DNA of 64,000 nucleotides from Zea mays (taxonomy: Eukaryota > Streptophyta > Magnoliopsida > Poales > Poaceae): the NCBI RefSeq assembly GCF_902167145.1, contig NC_050098.1, positions 83,368,207 through 83,432,206 on the forward strand. Direction: 5' to 3'. Position 1 is the first letter of the stretch. Each line of letters begins with the position of its first letter. The position numbers and the translations under genes are program-made. Shown here in pieces: positions 22,307 to 34,286 of this stretch. The notes under the pieces were generated by a model. That model searched no databases, was not told the DNA's origin, and saw nothing but the letters and a program-made list of their open reading frames with translations.

Positions 22307-23938
22307 ATAGAAATCTCGTCCTCGAGATTTGTAAGAAATGGATGCATAATGATTGGTCTGTAATTCGGCTTTTAGTCTATACTTGGTTCAAAAATCCAGA
22401 ATCTCATATATTTTTTTATATAGTCCATAGTGGGTGATTAGGAGGGCATAGGTATCCAGCTATTTATTATGTAGGATATAGACTGGACAGGTTGAGGTAG
22501 GAAAGATTATGGTAAGTAAAAGACTTCATCCGAAATGTTTAAGTCTTGATTCACTTTGACTGTTATCTCCTTCCTTGTCGATGTTGATCATTTCTTCTCC
22601 GGTCTTGGTCTCATTAATTTGAGGTTAGTGTATATCATCGGAGTTGGGCATATGGTTGAAATAGTTATGGGTGAAAGGGACTACATGAAGTAGGTCAAAA
22701 TCTTTTTGATGTTAGGTGAGAATAGACAGATTATGCAATCCATCATGGCTCTATTGGCTAGGTTATATCTTATGCCTATGGTTGAGTTGTTCTAATGTGC
22801 GAAGTGAAGTTAATACCTGGCTTGTAGGGTATAATCTCTTCTACCAGTATCACTAATCTGTCTAAGTAGACCACATTAGATTAGATCACATTAGATTAGA
22901 TCACACTAGATTAGATAGAATCTAGATTAGGTTGGATATAACTAGATTAGACTAGTTAAAGTTAGATAGATCTACCAAGGTAGGATATATCTTGTTAGGA
23001 TATGTTAGAATCTTTTGAGATAGGTGGGGTATATGGTGTAGGTAGGTCAGAAGCTCTATTAGGTTAACACAGAGGGATTATGCAACTATCGAATGGGTAA
23101 GGTAGTTGCATATGATCAGGTAGTTGTATATGGTCAAGTTAATCTAGGGCACCAATTTAGCTTAAAACATTTTATGAGAGTAAGGTCTAATCTATTTCAA
23201 TAGTACTAATTAATCTGTTAAATAACTCACTTAGATTGGATCATATTAGATTAGATGGGATCTAGATTAGATTGGTATCACCAGATTAGACTAGACAATA
23301 TCTAATTACTTTGAATTAGATCATGGTGGTTACACTAGTGTGGGATAAATATGCTTATTAGGGCGAGATGAATCCATAAGGATAAGGTAGAATCTTTTGA
23401 GCTCAGTTAGATCTATTAGGATAAGATAAAATCTTTTCAAGATAAGATGAATCTATTAAGGTAAGAGAGAGTCTTTTAAGATAAAATGGATCTATTAAAC
23501 TAGATATATGTTTAAAGGGGGATAATCTGTGTTGTCTATTTTATAAATATTCTCCCTTATGCCTAGGTGTATATACAGATGCAATTGTGGGCATTACTCC
23601 ACAACTCATCACACTCAATCAAAGATCCAAATCAATCATGTATCATAAGAACAAACATTCAAGTACATAGATACCTATAAAAATTATAGTTTTTGTTTTT
23701 GTTCCTATGAGTAGGTCTCCTATTCCTAAAGGTCACTTTAGGCACATGATTTCAAAGTTTGAAATCCACATTTGTCTCTAGAAGTGAAAAGGTAAGAGTA
23801 ATCAGAGTAAAGCAGCAGTGGATGAGAAAAGATTAAGTAAAGTTTAGAAAGAATCAGAGTAGCAAAGGTAAGTAGATAATGGTTGTCCAGTTCTATCTAG
23901 GTTTCGTCCTATAGTCAACATCGCTCTGATACCAGTTC
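22307..23938 (-). mobile_element. Element Y internal region: non-coding, AT-rich, with TAGATTAGAT-type repeats
   Basis: Only about 1.6 kb between PPT and PBS (TGGTATCAGAG on the minus strand at 23924-23934), with no gag, protease, RT or integrase. It holds low-complexity repeats of the TAGATTAGAT(C) type (about 22860-22990 and 23220-23330) and AAGATAAGAT / ATCTATTA motifs (about 23380-23515). With long LTRs this is the structure of a non-autonomous large retrotransposon derivative (LARD). Confidence 0.8.
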
Positions 23939-25549
23939 TGTCATACCCGGGTTTCGGGGGCACCAGGACCTGGGCGCGGAATAATCACCAGGTGTGCTGG
24001 GACCAAGTCTCACACATATGATGAATAGTGTTACAAAAATGAATGTCATATCTTTACTATATAATAGGAGTTCTGTACAAAATAAATAAATAATTACATC
24101 ATACGGAGACAATGATCCAGCAACCCAAAGTTGACTGGGAGACGACGACCTAGACCTCTCACGAACTCATGACAACATCCTCCATGCGCCTCATTCATGC
24201 GGTATCTGTTCTTGACCTGTGGGGGGTGTGAAACAGCAAGAGTGAGCTCACATACGTTCATCGCTCAACAAGTTGTGGGGAATAATATGCATGAACTCGC
24301 CAAAGGTGGGAGCTCATGTGAAGTGTAAGGCTTGCCAAAGAGGATGGTTAAAGCTGAGCATTGCTTTTAAAGTTGGTCAAAATTTTATTAGCAATTACTA
24401 AGTATAAGTAAATATCAACCCAATTAATTAGTAGAACAAAAGTGATAACTACACCTGCGATGCATTGCATATGACAAATTGAATTTAGTTCCATAAATTA
24501 ATCATGTGAGTGTCCGAGCTGCTCATGACCGTGAGCACGGCTAGTATACCAGTTTTACACTCTACAGAGGTTGCACATCTTTACCCACAAGTCATGTTAC
24601 CCATATGCCAAGGGATCGCGACTTCCCATACACCTCTACCGAGCAGGCGAGGCAGGGTAACACTACGAGGCCTTTACAAAGTTTCACTAGCTTCAGAAAA
24701 CCTGCTACAGTTTATAGGAAGCTCCAATGCAGAGACCCCTCACTTGACCGCCATCGCAGCAAAATCAACCCAAGGGCCTCCCTACACTGACCACTCCCCT
24801 ACTGCCCTTGCCCATTTCGGGTAAGGTAGTCCTCCACTAGCTTTCTAATTAGTTAGCCAAGGGCGTCCCATACCACCCTTGTGATAGCACTGTTTTCCCG
24901 GGTGGTTCTCCATGTTCCAATTAACATAATGATCTTAACATGAATAGTAAATAACAACTGATAATAAAAGTATAGTCATGAATAATGTGTATCTCTATAC
25001 CCAAAACCACATAAAAGCAATAGCAGGTACTACCCAAAAATTCAGTGGTAAACAAGGTATAAAAATAGTCAAACTAGGGTAACCTATTAGGTCCCATCAA
25101 AATTAATCTACGTAGATCATTATGATTAATCAGAACATGACTGGGTAAAAAGAAGTGATCAAGGGCGCAACTTGCCTGGGACTTGAGATTCCAGGTACCA
25201 GGATGATCTTCAGGTGACTCGTAACCTCGCGCTAGTCGTAGCAATACAAACAAACAGGGTATAGGCAAAATTAACATTACAATAGACATAAGAACAAATT
25301 GCATAATAATAATCTATGCGTTGTAACGAGATCGTGGGTCCAAGAATCACTAAGATCAGAGTCATGGTTAAGGAGTTATGGTTTTCCAAAGATCCACGTG
25401 GTAAAATATAGAATAGACTAAGTGCAACATTTTAACCTATATTTCATGACAAAACAAAGTTACCAGATGATAATAAATATTATTATGAGACTAATGCAAC
25501 TAGAATGGATCAAAACGGAGTTACGATTATTGAGTTATTACTTTTTGGA

Positions 25550-25554
25550 GTTAT
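25550..25554. repeat. Element C target-site duplication, left copy (GTTAT)
   Basis: GTTAT precedes the C element and is repeated at 33523-33527; Y LTR sequence continues on both sides. Confidence 0.93.
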
Positions 25555-26389
25555 TGAAAGTTCCCTATGCCCGGGACTAGGATCTGGATGTCGCCTAGAT
25601 GGGGGGTGAAAAGGCGAATAATAATTATCATTTTAAAACTGGAAATTCTTACTCTACTCGAAGGCTGGATCACAGTGAAATGAAAGACCCTTCGAATAGG
25701 TTGCAGCGGAATAGAAGTTCCTGTCTTAAAATACCCTGCACTTCGAAGACAACTTGAACCACATATAAATATTGAAGTGCAAGTATAAACAACAAATAAG
25801 ACAGAGAAACAACACACATCACAGAGCAGAGCACACAGACACAAGGATTTATCCCGAGGTTCGGCCAAGCCTGAAATGCTTGCCTAGTCCTCGTTGGAGT
25901 TAGCCACACCTTGGCTTGGAGTCTATTTCAACTCCTTACTCCATTTGCTCAGATCTATCAGTGCGACAGATAGAGCCTTCCACTATGTTGATATCAGTTA
26001 CAACGATGCCGTGGCTGCTTAAAATCTTCTCGACAGCACTCCGGCAGAGTAACAATGCGCTCAAGATATTGCTCTAGCTCTTAGCAGCACTTCCCTCTCT
26101 CTAAAGGCTTATAACCTCGCCTCTACACAAACTAGAGAGATACACAAGAGAGGGAGAGAAAGAATTGATCTAAATGATGTATGAACTTGTTGGTTGCACT
26201 TGTGTACTTGTTTGAGGCGCCTAGGGGTCCCTTTTATAGCCCCAAAGGGCCTAGGAGCTGTTGGAGCTTCATTTGGAAGCTCCCAGCCTTCCCTAGTTGC
26301 GGGTGCACTGGACTGTCCGGTGGCGCATCGGACAGTGCACAGTAACGGATCTGATTGACAGTTTCCTTCTCTAGAACAGCTAGCCGTTG

Positions 26390-26612
26390 GTGCACCAGAC
26401 AGGTTACTATTTACTGTCCTGTGCACCGGACAGGTCACGATTCACTGTCCTGTGCACCGGACACAGCACTATTCACTGTCATGTGCACCGGACACAGCTA
26501 CTATTCACTGTCCTGTGCAGCGGACAGGTCACTATTCATTGTCCTGTGCACCGGACAGTGTTACTATTCACTGTCCTGTGCACCGGACAGCTACTATTCA
26601 CTGTCCTGTGCA
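26390..26612 (+). repeat. Tandem array in C left LTR, about 7 units of 31 bp
   Basis: Unit GTGCACCGGACAGG.. ..TATTCACTGTCCT with small variations in the spacer. The right LTR (32491-32680) has six units, which explains most of the length difference between the LTRs. It lies near the inner, PBS-distal third of the LTR and may be U3 enhancer repeats. Confidence 0.85.
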
Positions 26613-27048
26613 CCAGCCAACAGCACACTAAGTGAATTTTCCTCCGTTCTTTCTCTGTTTGACTTCAACTTTTGGGAGGATTTTCCTGAGACATAAACAA
26701 ACACATTTAGAGTATAATCCAATTGATTTAGTCCTAGAAACTTACATCTTTTTTGTTCTTCTCCTAGCTTTTCTGTTTCTCCTCCAACAGAGCTCAGAAT
26801 GGTACTTTCTCTACAGAAAGAGTTAGAGAGCAAACCAAAGCACCAAACTTGTAGTAAGAGGTGTATGCAACATGGTTGAACACTCAAACCTTACATACTT
26901 AACCTTTTTCATCGTTTTACCTAATTTGGCATGTTTGAGGTCGATGTTGGACTCTAAACCATCAAGTCAACTTGACTTGATCTAGATTGACATATCTGAG
27001 CTCCAACTCCCTTGTTCATTTCTCGAGCTTGATCTTGAGCCTTATGAC

Positions 27049-27583
27049 TAGGGATGGCAACGGGTACATACCCGTCGGGTAGTACCATTCCATACCCGTA
27101 CCCATAAAAAAATTCTATCCGTCGGGTTACCCATATATACTCGCGGGTATAAAATCTTACCTATACCCGTACCCGCGCGGGTATTTTTACCCGTCGGGTA
27201 AACCGTACCCGCTAGGGAAGTCTTAAATTCCAATACACTAATCACTCAAATATTAAAAAAACATATAAAAACAACTTCAACTTCACATGTAACAAATCAT
27301 ATGATTACATAACTTGGTATCTAGACAAACGATAGCTAGAGAAGGGTTTTATTTTAGCTAAGATGGGCTTTATTAGATGGTTATAGTTATATTGATGCGG
27401 GTATATTTTACCCATGGGTAGACGGGTATGGGTAGTTCCAAACCATACCCGTACCCGTCTACCCAACGGGTTGATGTTTTTACCCGTTAACATACCCGCG
27501 GGTAGAGAAATCATCCCGTACCCGCCTTCATATCGGGTAAAACCCGTCGGTATTCGGGTTTCGGGTACCCATTGCCATCTCTA
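27049..27583. mobile_element. Non-autonomous hAT element (MITE), 535 bp
   Basis: Starts TAGGGATGGCAACGGGTA and ends with the inverted counterpart (TAGAGATGGCAATGGGTA on the minus strand, 16 of 18 bases equal). It is flanked by an exact 8-bp duplication CTTATGAC (27041-27048 and 27584-27591). The other C LTR has one uninterrupted CTTATGAC. An 8-bp TSD and TAGGGATGGCAA ends fit the hAT superfamily. The interior is full of ACCCGTACCCG / GGGTATGGGTA motifs and encodes nothing recognisable. Confidence 0.93.
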
Positions 27584-28010
27584 CTTATGACTTACACCAC
27601 ATAACTGTTGATGTTACCTCATTGGTTGTAAGTCATGTTCTTATGTAGTGATCCTTGATGCACCATAACTCTTAACTCGATCAACCTTGACTTTGCAAGT
27701 CTTCTTCTTCACCCCTGGCTTTGGGTTCCTGGTCTCCTTGACCTTCTCCCGTGCACTCGGTACCTCGAAGCTCTTCTTGCCTCCATCCTTGGCTTGATCG
27801 GTTGTCTCTGAGTTACGCACACCGAGTCTCACTTAAGTAGTGTTCTATAGATAATTCAGTCTTTGGACCATCACACTTGTTCACTTGTGTTGAACCCTAT
27901 TAGCTTTGCATTAAGCACCTGTTCAACACTTAGCACACTTGTTAGTCCTTTAATTGGGTTGTCATCCAAACACCAAAACCCACAAGAGAGCTTTCAATCT
28001 CCCCCTTTTT

Positions 28011-29726
28011 GGTGATTGATGGCAACACAATTAAAGCTTACACAAGAATAAAATTTAAAGCACAAATTTTGAATTCTAAGTTTATAGAATGCTCCCCCTA
28101 AATATGTGCTTACATTAAAATCTTAACTTTGGCCTTATATGCCAAATTGCACATACTTAGGCTAATTCGAAGCATTACTACACCTTAGCACCCGTGGGAT
28201 GCATTGTGTCAAGAATTAAACTGTGATGCATATAACACACAAATGCACATAATAAGAGTTAAACACCAATTAAAAGGATATACCATAGGAATATCAACCT
28301 ACCACTATTCACCATTAACATACCAATTTAAAGCACCAGAACCATATGAATATCTATTACAGGACAAACACAATAGATACCAATTGATTCATATCAACAG
28401 AAGCACTAATTATGCATTATCACCATATAATACAACAATAAGCATATGATAAGTATTATCAACAAAACTAACACATTCTTCCTTAAGATCAAAGGAACTC
28501 AAGGAAACCCCTTTGGGTCTTTTAGCACACAAAAAATTAATCTTCACCCTCTTCACACTTAAGATAAGCTTTCCTCTCAGGTCGAGGTGAGCTTTCATGC
28601 ACAAATTCTCCCCCTTTGACATCAAACACCAAAACCATATTCAAGCAAGAACATAGGATGATGTCAAGGGATAGCAGGATATTAAGCAGGTAAAATGCAA
28701 CACACTAACATTACTCCCCCTTACACAATAAACATATGCAAGACAAGCATTGGAGGAAAATTAAGATACAAATACGCAAAAGGTCAATACCTCCTGTTGT
28801 ACCTTTACCTTGTTATGGTGTACTTTCCATCTAAGTAGGTGGAGTTCCTTTTGCCATCAATTTAAGATTTCCATCTTGAAAGTTTTATCTCTAGGGAGCT
28901 CCTTCACACTTGTGCCTGATTCTCTATCCTGACCTTTTCTTGTTGAACTTTAGATACCAATTACTCGAGTTGTGGAGGTACCTAAGTCCTGATTGCTCCA
29001 TTTCTTGCTCATCTTCCCTTTTCCACCTTGAGACTATATAGGATGACTCAAGAAATAGTTAGTCTCAAAAGACACAAGTTATGTTTGCTCCCCCTAAAGT
29101 TGTGCGTCAAGTATTTGAATGACTCGCACCTTGCACATTCTAGTGTCCTCAGAACTAGAGGGGATCACAACATACCTTGGTCTAGGCATAATATATCAAT
29201 TGCATCACAAAAAGATACAGGTTTAGCCACATACACCAAGAGAGTTAATCATGGTAAATATATCAAATGAAAAGCTACCCATTGAATGATTCAAGAGATA
29301 TAACCTATAAAGCACACAGTCATGATTGAGCAAGCATGATTATGATCTTGGAAGTCATGAATCATTAATTGAAAGATATTCAACACAAGAAATCTCAAAA
29401 GCATAACTACTCCAAGGGTAGGTATAGCACAACAATCCAACTTAAGAGCAGTACTGATTGGAAATAATGCACTTAAGATACACGTGTACCGTCCTTTGGA
29501 GAGCGAGTTGCAGATTCTCATCAAAGTCCTTTGCTTGATTCACCAATAATGATTAAGGACCTCTACAACTTATTTAACTCGAGATGAGCATGAGATTTGT
29601 ATTGCACAATAATTCAACCTTGGGTCAATAAATAGACAATAAAATTGACAACTTAAGCATAGAGTTTAAATTAACCATCTTAAGCGCTCCCAAGATCTCC
29701 AGTCCACCTCGAGGCACCTGCATGGT
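28011..29726 (-). other. Element C internal non-coding region downstream of gag
   Basis: About 1.7 kb where pol would be expected. I see no integrase or RT motif. It contains repeated CTCCCCCT motifs (28091, 28607, 28713, 29089), like polypurine tracts on the minus strand. Confidence 0.7.
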
Positions 29727-31607
29727 CTAGTTGGCACAGTTTGGTACCCATCTCGGGATGGGTCCATAACGTTCATCTAAAAGAGCCTTTGGTACCCAAA
29801 TAGCAGTTGTGCTAGTTCTAGGTGATCTCATTACTGATCTAGCACAAGTGTATGATTTGGGTCGCCTAAGCGAATAAGATTGAGATAAATTTACTTGCTT
29901 AGGAACCTTACCCTTCTTACATACCTTAGGTAGATGACCATGCTCACCACACATGTAGCAGAAGCGTCGCTCAACCTGACATGACACTTGTTGTTTGTCT
30001 TTTTTCTTAGTGAGGGTCATCTTGGAGGGTGCACGTCTTTGATTCTTCATGAGCGGACATGAAGTGATCATATGGTCCTTATCGTTGCATCCAAAACATC
30101 TCCTCATTCCTTCATCCTTGTCTTTGTGTGGACAAGACACAATGAAGTGACCTAATTCCTTGCACTTGAAGCACCTCCTTTTTCCTCTTCCCTTTTTGCT
30201 CTTGGATGACATAGAGAGATGATCAGTGCAAACAACATGACTAATTGATTTTTTACTTTTTTCCTTGTTCATGTTGATTTCTTCATTTATTGCTTTGGTA
30301 ACATCCTTCTTATGGAGTTTAATACTTGTTGCGGTTTCTCCCGTCTCAAGCTTCTTCACCACGCGTCCGCGGATATCTTGAGGAGGTTGAGCAATGTGTC
30401 TTCTCCTTAGTTGTTTTGCTTTCTTGTTCCTTTCTTTATTGATGAGCAACTTTTCTTTTGATCCAGCAGCTTGATGCTCATTCAAAAATTGGCTTTCTTT
30501 TGAGCAACATGGGTTAGCACATGGTGATATATTATCTAAATGCGCACGTGTGCAAGAATGAGGTTCACATGAATTTAAGTTCGCAATTACAACCTCATGA
30601 GCAACATCAAGCATGATATGGTCATCAACTAATTCATTATGTTAATAAGATAGCATATCATATTTTCCACTTAAAGCAATTTTTTCTAAATTTATCATTT
30701 CTACTTGACTCTTAAGCATAGAATTCTCAGTTTTAAGTTGAGCAACATCAGATAATACATCATGATTATTTCTTTGCTCAAATAAAACAGATTCATACCG
30801 TTGGACCAAATTATCATGAGAGCACTTTAGCTCCTCATGTTCTTTGGTCATCTTCTCTAGGCTATCGTTGGTTTTGATGAGAGTCTCCTCTAGCCTGAGA
30901 AGCGTCTCGCCTTGTTCCTTGTTCCTCCTCAACAGCTTAACCAAGAGCACTTTGTCTTCTTTGTTGAGATGGGTGTAGAACTGGCGTATCTCCTCTTCTT
31001 CCACATCGCCGGTCTCATTTTCCCTGTCATTATTATCAGTGGAAGCAATACAGGAAAATATACCATGTGGTGATGAAGACTCATCCTCGCTATCATCCTC
31101 ATATTCCTCCTCCTCATCGCTTTCATCTCCACTATCATTGTTAGCAATAATACATTTATAACTAGTGGAAGACAAACCTGTCGGTGAGGTGGATTCATCG
31201 TTTGGTTGCCATCGTTTTTCGTCTCCCTTTGAAAGGTTAGTACTACAAGCAACATAGGGAGTAGAAGTAGTACAATTGGACTCAGAATATTTTATTTTAA
31301 TTCTAGTCCATAGATCATGAGCATCAACATATAAATCACTACCACTACTCATGATGGCAAAATAAGCACCTCTAGAAAGAGAGTCAACTAAGATGTTGCA
31401 AGCATGGTGATTGAGAGATAGACATCTTAGTTCAGCATTAGAAGGTTTTTTACTAATATCAGAGGGAAAAATACTTCTACTGAAGATCTATCTCAAATCA
31501 GGATCAATATGCATGAAAGCATTATAAATAGAGACAGACCAAGATTTATAATTAGAACCATCGCCTAGAAGAAGTTCTAGAGTTACCTCTTGTGACGACA
31601 TCGTCAT
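29727..31607 (-). pseudogene. gag: Element C gag with two in-frame nonsense codons
   Basis: Begins at ATG 31607 (MTMSSQEVTLELLLGDGSNY) and keeps one reading frame for 626 codons to 29727. TAG at 31490-31488 and TAA at 30644-30642 interrupt it. The N-terminal Copia gag region is followed by an acidic Glu/Asp/Ser stretch, a coiled-coil segment, then three zinc knuckles (CFKCKELGHFIVSC, CFGCNDKDHMITSC, CYMCGEHGHLPKVC), each C-X2-C-X4-H-X4-C. It ends with a WVPK-containing tail like that of element D gag. Three knuckles are more than the usual one for this lineage. Nucleic-acid-binding particle protein by family. Confidence 0.85.
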
Positions 31608-31643
31608 CTCCGGACGGCTAAGCCCACACTGGAGAGGCCTAGC

Positions 31644-31654
31644 TCTGATACCAA
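31644..31654 (-). other. Element C primer-binding site
   Basis: Minus strand TGGTATCAGAG, complementary to initiator-Met tRNA, next to the 5' LTR at 31656. Confidence 0.85.
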
Positions 31655-31655
31655 T

Positions 31656-33522
31656 TGAAAGTTCCCTACGCCCGGGAATAGGATCTGGATATCGCCTAGA
31701 GGGGGGTGAATAGGCGAATAATAATTATCACTTTAAAACAGGAAATTCTTACTCTACTCGAAGGCTGGATCGCAGTGAAATGAAAGACCCTTCGAATAGG
31801 TTGCAGCGGAATATAAGTTCCTGTCTTAAAATACCCTGCGCTTCGAAGACAGCTTGAACCACATATAAATATTGAAGTGCAAGTATAAACAACAAATAAG
31901 ACAGAGAAACAGCACACATCACAGAGCAGAGCACACAAACACAAGGATTTATTCCGAGGTTCGGCCAAGCCTGAAATGCTTGCCTAGTCCTCGTTGGAGT
32001 TAGCCACACCTTGGCTTGGAGTCTATTTCAACTCCTTCCTCCGTTTGCTCAGATCTGTCAGTGCGACAGATAGAGCCTTCCACTATGTTGATATCAGTTA
32101 CAATGATGTCGTGGCTGCTTAAAATCTTCTCGACAGCACTTCGGCAGAGTAACAATGCGCTCAAGATATTGCTCTAGCTCTTAGCAGCACTTCCCCTCTC
32201 TCTAAAGGCTTATAACCTCATCTCTACACAAACTAGAGAGATACACAAGAGAGGGAGAGAAAGAATTGATCTAAATGATGTATGAACTTGTTGGCTGCAC
32301 TTGTGTACTTGTTTGAGGCGCCTAGGGGTCCCTTTTATAGCCCCAAAGGGCCTAGGAGCCATTGGAGCTTCATTTGGAAGCTCCCAGCCTTCCCTGGTTG
32401 CAGGTGCACCGGACTGTCCGGTGCCGCATCGGACAGTGAACAGTAATGGATCTGATTGACAGTTTCCTTCTCTGGAACAGCTAGCCGTTGGTGCACCGGA
32501 CAGGTTACTATTCACTGTCCTGTGCACCGGACAGGTCACTATTCACTGTCATGTGCACCGAACATAGCTACTATTCACTGTCCTGTGTACCGAACAGGTC
32601 ACTATTCACTGTCATGTGCACCGGACAGAGTTACTATTCACTGTCCTGTGCACCGGACAGCTACTATTCACTGTCCTGTGCACCAGCCAACAACACACTA
32701 AGTGAATTTTCCTCCGTTCTTTCTCCGTTTGACTTCAACTTTTGGGAGAATTTTCCTGAGACTTAAACAAACACATTTAGAGTATAATCCAATTGATTTA
32801 GTCCTAGAAACTTACATCTTTTTTGTTCTTCTCCTAGCTTTTCTGTTTCTCCTCCAACAGAGTCAGAATGGTACTTTCTCTACAGAAAGAGTTAGAGAGC
32901 AAACCAAAGCACCAAACTTGTAGTAAGAGGTGTATGCAACATGGTTGAACACTCAAAGCTTACATACTTAACCTTTTTCATCGTTTTACCCAATTTAGCA
33001 TGTTTGAGGTCGATGTTGGACTCTAAACCATCAAGTCAACTTGACTTGATCTAGATTGACATATCTGAGCTCCAACTCCCTTGTTCATTTCTCGAGCTTG
33101 ATCTTGAGCCTTATGACTTACACCACATAATTGTAGATGTTACCTCATTGGTTGTAAGTCATGTTCTTATGTAGTGATCCTTGATGCACCATAACTCTTA
33201 ACTCGATCAACCTTGACTTTGCAAGTCTTCTTCTTCACCCCTGGCTTTGGGTTCCTGGTCTCCTTGACCTTCTTCCGTGCACTCAGTACCTCGAAGCTCT
33301 TCTTGCCTCCATCCTTGGCTTGATCGGTTGTCTCTGAGTTACGCACACCGAGTCTCACTTAAGCAGTGTTCTATAGATAATTCAGTCTTTGGACCATCAC
33401 ACTTGTTCACTTGTGTTGAACCCTATTAGCTTTGCATTAAGCACCTATTCAACACTTAGCACACTTGTTAGTCCTTTAATTGGGTTGTCATCCAAACACA
33501 AAAACCCACAAGAGAGATTTCA
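31656..33522 (-). repeat. Element C 5' LTR
   Basis: 1867 bp, TGAAAG at the left and ATTTCA at the right (CTTTCA in the other LTR). Carries six tandem units (32491-32680) and the empty hAT target site. Confidence 0.9.
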
Positions 33523-34286
33523 GTTATTGAGTACATGGTATATATTAATTCTGATACATATTTTTAATTCATGTTTCGTTGCTAAACAGAGGTAAAACAA
33601 AATTAATTTCTCTTGAATGAATTAATTTGGGGCTAAAATGAATTTAATATGAATTATATAAATTTCTAGATTTATTTTTGTATTAAAAATCCATTTCTAA
33701 ATTTATTTATCTGATTTCCTTGAGCTCTGGGCTGGGCGCCAATAACAGAGAAACACAGGGGCCTAAAACACAATTTCTCTAAGCAGTGGGCCGCGCGGGA
33801 GAAAGAGTTTGGGTTGAAATTGAGGTTTGGGCCCAAGCTAGGATTTTATTCTTTATTCTTTTTCTTTTCTAATTCAAATTTCCAATGTTCAAATTCAATT
33901 TAAACTCTTGTTTTGAACTCAAGGTTTCCAACATGAATAATACCTTCCACTATTTGCCACAATATTATTAGTCTTATTAGTATTATTATTACCATTTCCC
34001 CCTCTTACCTCTTTTGCCCCCATATTCTTGAGGGCACAATTTTGAATTTAAAGCTAATTTGTTTTATCCTAAGTATGAGTATGGTGCACAACAAAGAAGT
34101 TCTAGCATGATTCATAATCACATGTGTTTATTTGGTATCTGTTGAAAAGAAATGTGCTCTTTAATAAGATACATTTAAAATGATTCCTTAACTATTTTTC
34201 AACTGGCTAGGGTTTTAATTATTTATCAAGGGTACTTTGTTCTGATTTCTTCTACTAATCCCAAATTGAGAATTTTGGGTTTTACA

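Larger units (their letters stand above)
25555..27996 (-). repeat. Element C 3' LTR with tandem array and MITE insertion
   Basis: Left LTR, carrying an array of seven about 31-bp repeats (26390-26612) and the hAT MITE (27049-27583), which is missing from the other LTR. The polypurine tract AAAAAGGGGGAGAT (minus strand) follows at 27997-28010. Confidence 0.9.
25555..33522 (-). mobile_element. Element C: gag-only Ty1/copia element (SIRE/Maximus-type), minus strand
   Basis: 7968 bp with TGAAAG...CTTTCA-type LTR ends, TSD GTTAT, initiator-Met PBS and polypurine tract, all in minus orientation. LTRs are 2442 bp (about 1900 without the MITE) and 1867 bp. The internal region codes only for a gag with two nonsense codons; no integrase or RT is present, so it is non-autonomous. 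The LTRs have diverged by a few percent, older than B or D. Confidence 0.9.
23939..34286 (-). repeat. Element Y 5' LTR, split by Copia element C
   Basis: Minus-strand LTR from TGTAAAACCC at 34286 to GGGTATGACA at 23939, next to the PBS. Y sequence occupies 23939-25554 and 33523-34286; element C fills the middle with TSD GTTAT. Relative to the 3' LTR, 1174 bp are deleted at 33781-33783. The right flank TCACT (34287-34291) would be half of Y's TSD in element Z. Confidence 0.85.

Noticed and set aside
26390..26612. Regularly spaced 31-bp repeats resembling a CRISPR array
   Set aside because: Spacers are not unique, the array lies inside a Copia LTR in a plant genome, and it is duplicated in the partner LTR.
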